A DNA stretch of 64,000 nt from Danio rerio (Eukaryota > Chordata > Actinopteri > Cypriniformes > Danionidae). This document shows, one piece after another, positions 60,601-64,000 of the stretch. Position numbers and translations under genes: made by a program. The stretch spans positions 27,854,501 through 27,918,500 of the forward strand of contig NC_133183.1 of assembly GCF_049306965.1 (NCBI RefSeq), in the 5' to 3' direction. The notes below the pieces were generated by a model. It worked only from the letters and a program-made list of their open reading frames with translations. It was not told the DNA's origin and searched no databases. Position 1 is the first letter of the stretch. Every line of letters begins with the position of its first letter.

Positions 60601-63273
60601 CCCAAGTGAACCGTGCTCAGGCCCACCTCTTCCAACCGGGCCAGGGCCGGCCAAGTGAACCGTGCTTGAGCCCGATTCAGCGCACTCACACTTCTCAAAC
60701 AATCCGGGAAACGGGCCTGGGCTGGGTACGGATGGCATAGTGTGAGGAGGCCCTAAAGTGCAGTAAAAACAGTAATATCATGAAATACTGTTACAAATAA
60801 ACTATTAATCCTTTTAAAAAATGTAATTTCTTCTTGTGATGTTAGTTCTGTACTTTCCAGTCAGTGGCACATCGTGTTTCATGAATGCTTAATAAGCAGT
60901 GAATGCTTAATGAAGTGCTTAATAAGCATTTCTTATCACTACTAGTGTTAAAAACAGTTGCACTTATTTATGCTATATAAGAACATCATCACTTTTAAAG
61001 CATCCTTGCTGTACAAAATTTGTTATTCCCCCCAAAAAAGGCTTATTGACCCTAAACATTTGAACAGTAGTGTATTTTCGAGTTAAAGTGATATTTCAAT
61101 CGAAAATTAAAACTAGCTCATTATTTATTCACACTCATGTGGTTTTAAGCCTTTGAGTTCTGCTGAACACACTAGAAGATAATTTGAAAAATAGTTGCTG
61201 GGTGTCATCCACTTCCATAGTAGGAAAACAAGATTACAATGGGTGTCAATGAGTCAACAACTAGCGTTTTTCAAAATATGTTTTGTGTTCAACAGAAGAA
61301 AGAAACTCAGATAGGTTTTGAACAAGTAAAGGACGAGTAAACGATGGCAGATTTTTTATTTTCGGGTGAACTTTCCTTTTAGGACAGTGGTGCTCAGCCC
61401 TGTTCTTGGAGATCGACCTTCCTTCAAAAATTCAGCTGCAACCCTGATCAAACACACCTGAACTAATTAATTAGGACCTGAACAGCACTTGATAATTACA
61501 GGCAGGTGTGTTTGATATGGGTTGCAACTGAAATCTGCAGGAAGTTCGATCCCCAGAAATAGAGTTGGTCACGCCTGCTTTAGGATGTTTACTCAACAAG
61601 GTTTTTACCTAAAAGCGTTTTGTCCATTCATGATAATATATTAAAATTTATTCAATGTTTTACCATAACATCATCTGCCTGAATTTGACATTTTTGATAT
61701 GTGCGAGTACTTAAAAAATCAAAGCAACAGTTGCTGTATCTGAAATTGTCCCCTATACTCTCATTTACTTTTCCCTACTTTAGTCCACTAATATAGTTCA
61801 CTTAAAGGAGTGCATGAAATGAGTGCGTGAATTTGAGTAAGGGATGCTGTTTTGTTCTCCTTGATAAATCCCTCAAGCAGGTTAGATTTTAAACTTCTTG
61901 ATCAGACCATGTGATTAGTTATTTAACATTTAACGAGCTGGCTATTAGTATTAAAACAAAGTATTTTGATTTCTGCCATGTATACAAACATTAATTTATA
62001 TTTCATTTTGAAACTGTCAATGATAGGATGCAGACATCTTATGATCAGATGCGAAAATTTAATGGTATAGGGGGTGATTTTGGATACAGCCAATGATAGA
62101 CTGCAGGACCATGTGCTCAAACATATTGTGTTTATTTACACAGTGACATTGCCATCTATTGGCCTGGCATGCAAAATACTGCATTTCTAGTCTTTTTTTT
62201 TTTTTTTTTTTTTTTTAGATCTGTGTTTATCGGGATCATTGTGACAACTTGTGTCATCTGTACATTAAGTTTTTTAGGGTTTAGTACATTTATTAGTTTG
62301 GTTCTGACCTGTAATGTCATTTCCTGTAGCTGTTCTTATTGGTGTTGCGGTCATTACGTCTCTTCTGTCGGTTGGTGCTGTCACTGCAACCCCTTCCTCT
62401 GAAGCCGCCGCCTGCCACTAAGGTGACATTTCTGGTGTATATCGTGTTGCTATTGCTTCTTTCTTTGTGATTTTGAAGGAATTTAGTGATTTTTGTTTTA
62501 TTTTTTAGAGTAAGACCACCCCTTCCAAGAGCTCTTCTGAAAAAGCTCAGTCTGAGAAATCCTCCCCAGAGCTTAAGGTATCACCCGGATCTAAACGGCC
62601 ATCATCTGCCACTGCTGCAGCGAAAGAGGACAGGGGTGGAAAGAGAAAGAAAAAGACAGGAGGAGGAGGAGACAAAGAAGCAGCAGGGGCCCAGAAACCC
62701 AAAAACAGCAGAAGAAGAAGTGTAGCTTCAAAGGTGTCGTATAAAGAAGTCGGCAGTGAGGAAGAGGAGGAGCAGAGTGAAGAAGAGTTTCAGCCGAGCA
62801 ATGAGGATGACAGTGAAGACTCTGATGGAGCCGTGAAAATATGCAGGAAATCCAAAGTGAAAAGCAGAAGATCAAGCAAAGTCAAACAGGAGGAGAGAAG
62901 CGAAGAGGAGGAGGAGGAAGAAGAGGAAGAAGAAGAAGAGAAAGAGGTGAAGAAACAAAGACGTAAAAAAAAGCAAGGGAAAGGTGCGGATGAGTGGCTG
63001 GAGGTGTATTTGGAGAGCAGCGGCCGGTGGGTGTGTGTAGATGTGGATCAGGGTGTCGGGCAGCCGCAGCTCTGCTCTGATCAAGCCACTCTTCCCATCA
63101 CTTATGTGGTTGGGTTGGATGACGAGGGCTTCATGAAGGATCTTGGCAGCAGGTATGACCCCACGTGGCTGACATCGTCACGGCGACGACGAGTTGACTC
63201 CGAGTGGTGGGAGGAGACTATGGAGCTCTACAAGTCTCCGGATACTGAAAGAGGACAGAAGGAGGATCAGGAG
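51648..63273 (+). CDS. xpc: XPC DNA damage sensor, N-terminal 560 codons (3' part outside window)
   Basis: Exons: 51648-51744, 52688-52939, 55555-55663, 55815-55899, 59091-59248, 59574-59694, 62330-62422, 62509-63273; all junctions are GT/AG and phases agree. XPC with RAD23 and centrin recognises helix distortion in the nucleus and starts global-genome nucleotide excision repair by loading TFIIH. Order: basic N-terminus (MAKRKDTRQKS); acidic stretch ending DSEDEDDWEEVEE, matching the human NDWEEVEE; EIEIETPD and FETYLRRMMNRFNKDLLVDT; first half of the Rad4 transglutaminase-like fold from 182 (KVHLLCLMASGLFRN, LVLSLQPLPLKP); a charged low-complexity insertion about 306-460 with 13 Glu in a row; second half of the fold from about 464 (DEWLEVYLESSGRWVCVDVD, ITYVVGLDDEGF, YDPTWL, DSEWWEETM). 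The exon ends KEDQE; the beta-hairpin domains BHD1-3 must lie to the right of 64000. Confidence 0.97.
51745..52687. other. xpc intron 1
   Basis: No recognisable repeat beyond GACAGACAGA near 51870. A 131-residue frame at 52022-52417 has no homology I know and ends in an AT-rich tail. Confidence 0.6.
53675..54211. mobile_element. Non-autonomous TIR element with TA target duplication (xpc intron 2)
   Basis: CAGTTGAGGTCAGAATTATT then AGCCCCCC at the left; GGGGGCTAATAATTCTGACT then TTAGCTG at the right, an inverted repeat of about 28 bp with few mismatches. TA flanks both ends (53673-53674, 54212-54213), as for Tc1/mariner-type insertion. It includes TTGTATAACGATGGTTTGTT and is a very common zebrafish family. 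Confidence 0.88.
54359..54389. repeat. (TTTC)n microsatellite
   Basis: CTTTCTTTCTTTCTTTCTTT in xpc intron 2. The remainder up to 54960 is AT-rich without features, apart from a T run at 54588-54604. Confidence 0.9.
54965..55165. mobile_element. Short TIR element
   Basis: AGCCATGTTTCTATCCACCT at the left opposes GTATGATGGAAACACTTTTT at the right, and inner ACTGGTTGATGGAAACGCCA repeats the motif. It resembles the zebrafish MITEs with CATGTTTCCATC ends. Confidence 0.55.
56309..56492 (+). mobile_element. 5'-truncated DANA SINE (xpc intron 4)
   Basis: Begins in mid-body at GTGAGTTAAATTGGCCGTAG and runs through GCTGGATAAGTTGGCAGTTC to CACTAAGCTGAAAAGAAAAT and GAATAAATG. Confidence 0.92.
56606..56670. 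repeat. (ATTAT)n microsatellite, 13 units
   Basis: A perfect pentanucleotide array in xpc intron 4. Confidence 0.97.
57328..58810. repeat. Large inverted repeat in xpc intron 4
   Basis: CTGCAGGCCCGGAGACCCAA then TCGCACGCTCAGACCTGC and GACCTGCACTTCCA (57328-57395) recurs inverted at 58750-58810 as TGGAAGTGCAGGTCTGTGCA, CGCAGGTCTGAGCGTGCAGT and TGGGTCTCCGGGCCTGCAG. The arms are about 65 bp and about 1.35 kb apart, with a partial third copy near 58686-58710. The spacer is AT-rich, without a coding frame. Confidence 0.75.
57679..57866. mobile_element. Palindromic MITE (GTGTCCAATCTCTGTCCTGG type)
   Basis: AGGGGTGTCCAATCTCTGTC then CTGGAGGCCG at the left opposes CGGCCCTCCAGGACCGAGTC then TTGACATCCCT at the right. 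The centre holds CAACACACCTGCAAGG and CCCAGGTGTGTCTGAT, also inverted. It lies inside the inverted repeat above. Confidence 0.85.
59277..59420. mobile_element. Left part of a foldback MITE (xpc intron 5)
   Basis: AAATTCTGTCATCATTTACA and TTCTTCTGTGAAACATAAAA, then GAAGACATTTGGCATTG, match the teleost MITE arm; no right arm remains. Confidence 0.65.
59727..59930. mobile_element. Palindromic MITE (AGTGTTTCTCAACC type)
   Basis: CCAGTGTTTCTCAACCACCT and TCCTGGAGGACCACCAGCTC oppose GCTGGTGGTCCTCCGGGAAC and ATGATTGAGAAACCCTG. The centre has AACCAAACACGCCTGAATCA. It belongs to the same family as the interrupted copy at 38071-39790. It begins 32 bp after the exon 6 donor of xpc. Confidence 0.88.
60115..60756. 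mobile_element. GC-rich TIR element (GGGCC-rich ends)
   Basis: GGCCATACTCACACTAGGTA at the left opposes GGTACGGATGGCATAGTGTG then AGGAGGCCCTA at the right. Near both ends CGAACCGGGCCAAAGCACG and GGGAAACGGGCCTGGGC vary the same motif. It contains no transposase frame. Confidence 0.8.
61083..61383. mobile_element. Foldback MITE, complete copy
   Basis: GTTAAAGTGATATTTCAATC and TTATTTATTCACACTCATGT at the left, CATCCACTTCCATAGTAGGA at the centre, GAAGAAAGAAACTCAGATAG and TCGGGTGAACTTTCCTTTTA at the right. Both arms are readable. Confidence 0.85.
61384..61582. mobile_element. Palindromic MITE adjoining the previous one
   Basis: AGTGGTGCTCAGCCCTGTTC then TTGGAGATCGACCTTC at the left opposes GAAGTTCGATCCCCAGAAAT and GAGTTGGTCACGCCTGC at the right. 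The centre holds ATCAAACACACCTGAACTAA and CAGGTGTGTTTGATATGG. Confidence 0.82.
61720..62130. mobile_element. Degraded MITE
   Basis: GTATCTGAAATTGTCCCCTA then TACTCTCATTTAC at the left faces GGTATAGGGGGTGATTTTGG then ATACAGCCAATG at the right; related to the elements at 20565 and 38105. Confidence 0.55.
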
Positions 63274-63514
63274 GTATGTATACATCCGAAATAATGTTTA
63301 TGCCTGCTGTTAAGATGTTTATTGATAATTCCACCACATCTACAGATATGCAGAGAATTTAAATTAAGTTACTCTCAGACCTTAGGCTCTTACAGATAGC
63401 GCTAAAGGTGGAATGTAAAATTAGTGTGATTGAAGATGTGCATTTTGTCAGTTAAGTCGGTTCTGTTATTAGCCGTGTCTCCAGTGTTTGCTTTCAGATG
63501 GAGCAGCATTTACT

Positions 63515-63735
63515 AGTGGTGTAATGGATCACAAATCTCACAGTTCGGATCACAATATGGCTTTTTAGTCACAGACCAATTTTCGGAGGAGACAAATGTA
63601 ATTTGTAATTTCCATTTATTACAAAAACAGTACTGCAAGTCACTTTTGGTTTTAACAAACAGAACTTAGAACCTGTAATTTTAATAAAAAATAAAATAAA
63701 GAAATAATCAGCTGACTAAATATAAATTGTAAGAT
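63515..63735. mobile_element. Repeat with GTGTAATGGATCACAAATCT end
   Basis: TAGTGGTGTAATGGATCACA, CACAGTTCGGATCACAATAT and GGCTTTTTAGTCACAGACCA are typical of a dispersed zebrafish DNA element; only one end is clear. It lies in xpc intron 8. Confidence 0.5.
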
Positions 63736-63737
63736 AC

Positions 63738-64000
63738 TAGCCGCATTTCCACTGTTGGGCCAGTGCGACCCAGGGCTTTTATTGGGCCAGGCCGGGCCAA
63801 TCGCCCGGGAGGTTGAGTGGTGAGGCTGAAATCATGGGGCGTTTCCAATGTTGGGCTAGTAGCTCGCAGCACGTCACGCAAACCCCGTCCCCAGAACGTC
63901 CCCCGTATCAAAACGTCACACAACCCACCCACTTCAGCGGGAATCAGACAGATAAAGCACACATCACATCATCACGAAACCGTTAAAAAAAAGACAACCG
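63738..64000. mobile_element. GC-rich DNA element cut by the window edge
   Basis: GCCGCATTTCCACTGTTGGG, GGGCCAGGCCGGGCCAATCG and GGCGTTTCCAATGTTGGGCT show the CCATTGGGCC style of a zebrafish TIR family. The right end is outside the window. Confidence 0.55.

Noticed and set aside
62591-62875. Minus-strand frame opposite xpc exon 8 (also 52554-52889 and 62872-63084)
   Set aside because: These are antisense shadows of the Lys/Glu-rich xpc coding exons.

Overview
This window is vertebrate nuclear DNA, almost certainly from zebrafish or another Danio. It carries about a dozen copies or fragments of the DANA SINE (tRNA-derived, known from Danio) and many short inverted-repeat DNA elements of cyprinid type. 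It also has long CA/TG microsatellites, an AT-rich background, and split genes with GT-AG introns. I see no rRNA, tRNA gene, CRISPR array, endogenous retrovirus or other virus-like element.

Three protein-coding genes can be read. (1) borcs6 (+), with coding exons between 6324 and 12919 and a probable non-coding first exon at 3371-3463. It encodes the lyspersin subunit of BORC, which positions lysosomes. (2) A HYAL2-type hyaluronidase homologue (-), coding exons between 21405 and 17104, facing borcs6 tail to tail. It has a signal peptide, a Thr-rich stalk and a GPI-type tail, but nearly all catalytic residues are replaced, so it looks like a pseudoenzyme. (3) xpc (+), from 51648 to the right edge. 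The first eight coding exons (560 codons) are present, and the DNA-binding beta-hairpin domains lie beyond the window.

Layout: 1-3370, repeats and the borcs6 upstream region; 3371-15000, borcs6 with a transposon-filled first intron and a probable long 3' UTR containing a TIR element built on a 41-bp minisatellite; 16600-24200, the hyaluronidase-like gene with MITEs in its introns; 24200-51400, about 27 kb with no recognisable protein gene. That gap holds SINEs, MITEs and microsatellites, several GC-balanced unique islands, three perfect RFX-type X-box motifs (27772, 35192, 40365) and a GC-rich promoter-like island at about 46950-47720 with no assigned gene. 51400-64000 is the xpc promoter and gene, with introns full of DNA elements.

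The three genes have unrelated functions (lysosome transport, a cell-surface hyaluronidase fold, nucleotide excision repair), and nothing suggests they work together. The most interesting signals are the active-site-dead hyaluronidase, the X-box series in the gene-poor interval, the overlap between an upstream ORF stop and the borcs6 start codon, and several composite or nested mobile elements. Coordinates of splice sites were read by eye from GT/AG signals, reading frame and remembered protein families; no alignment was run.
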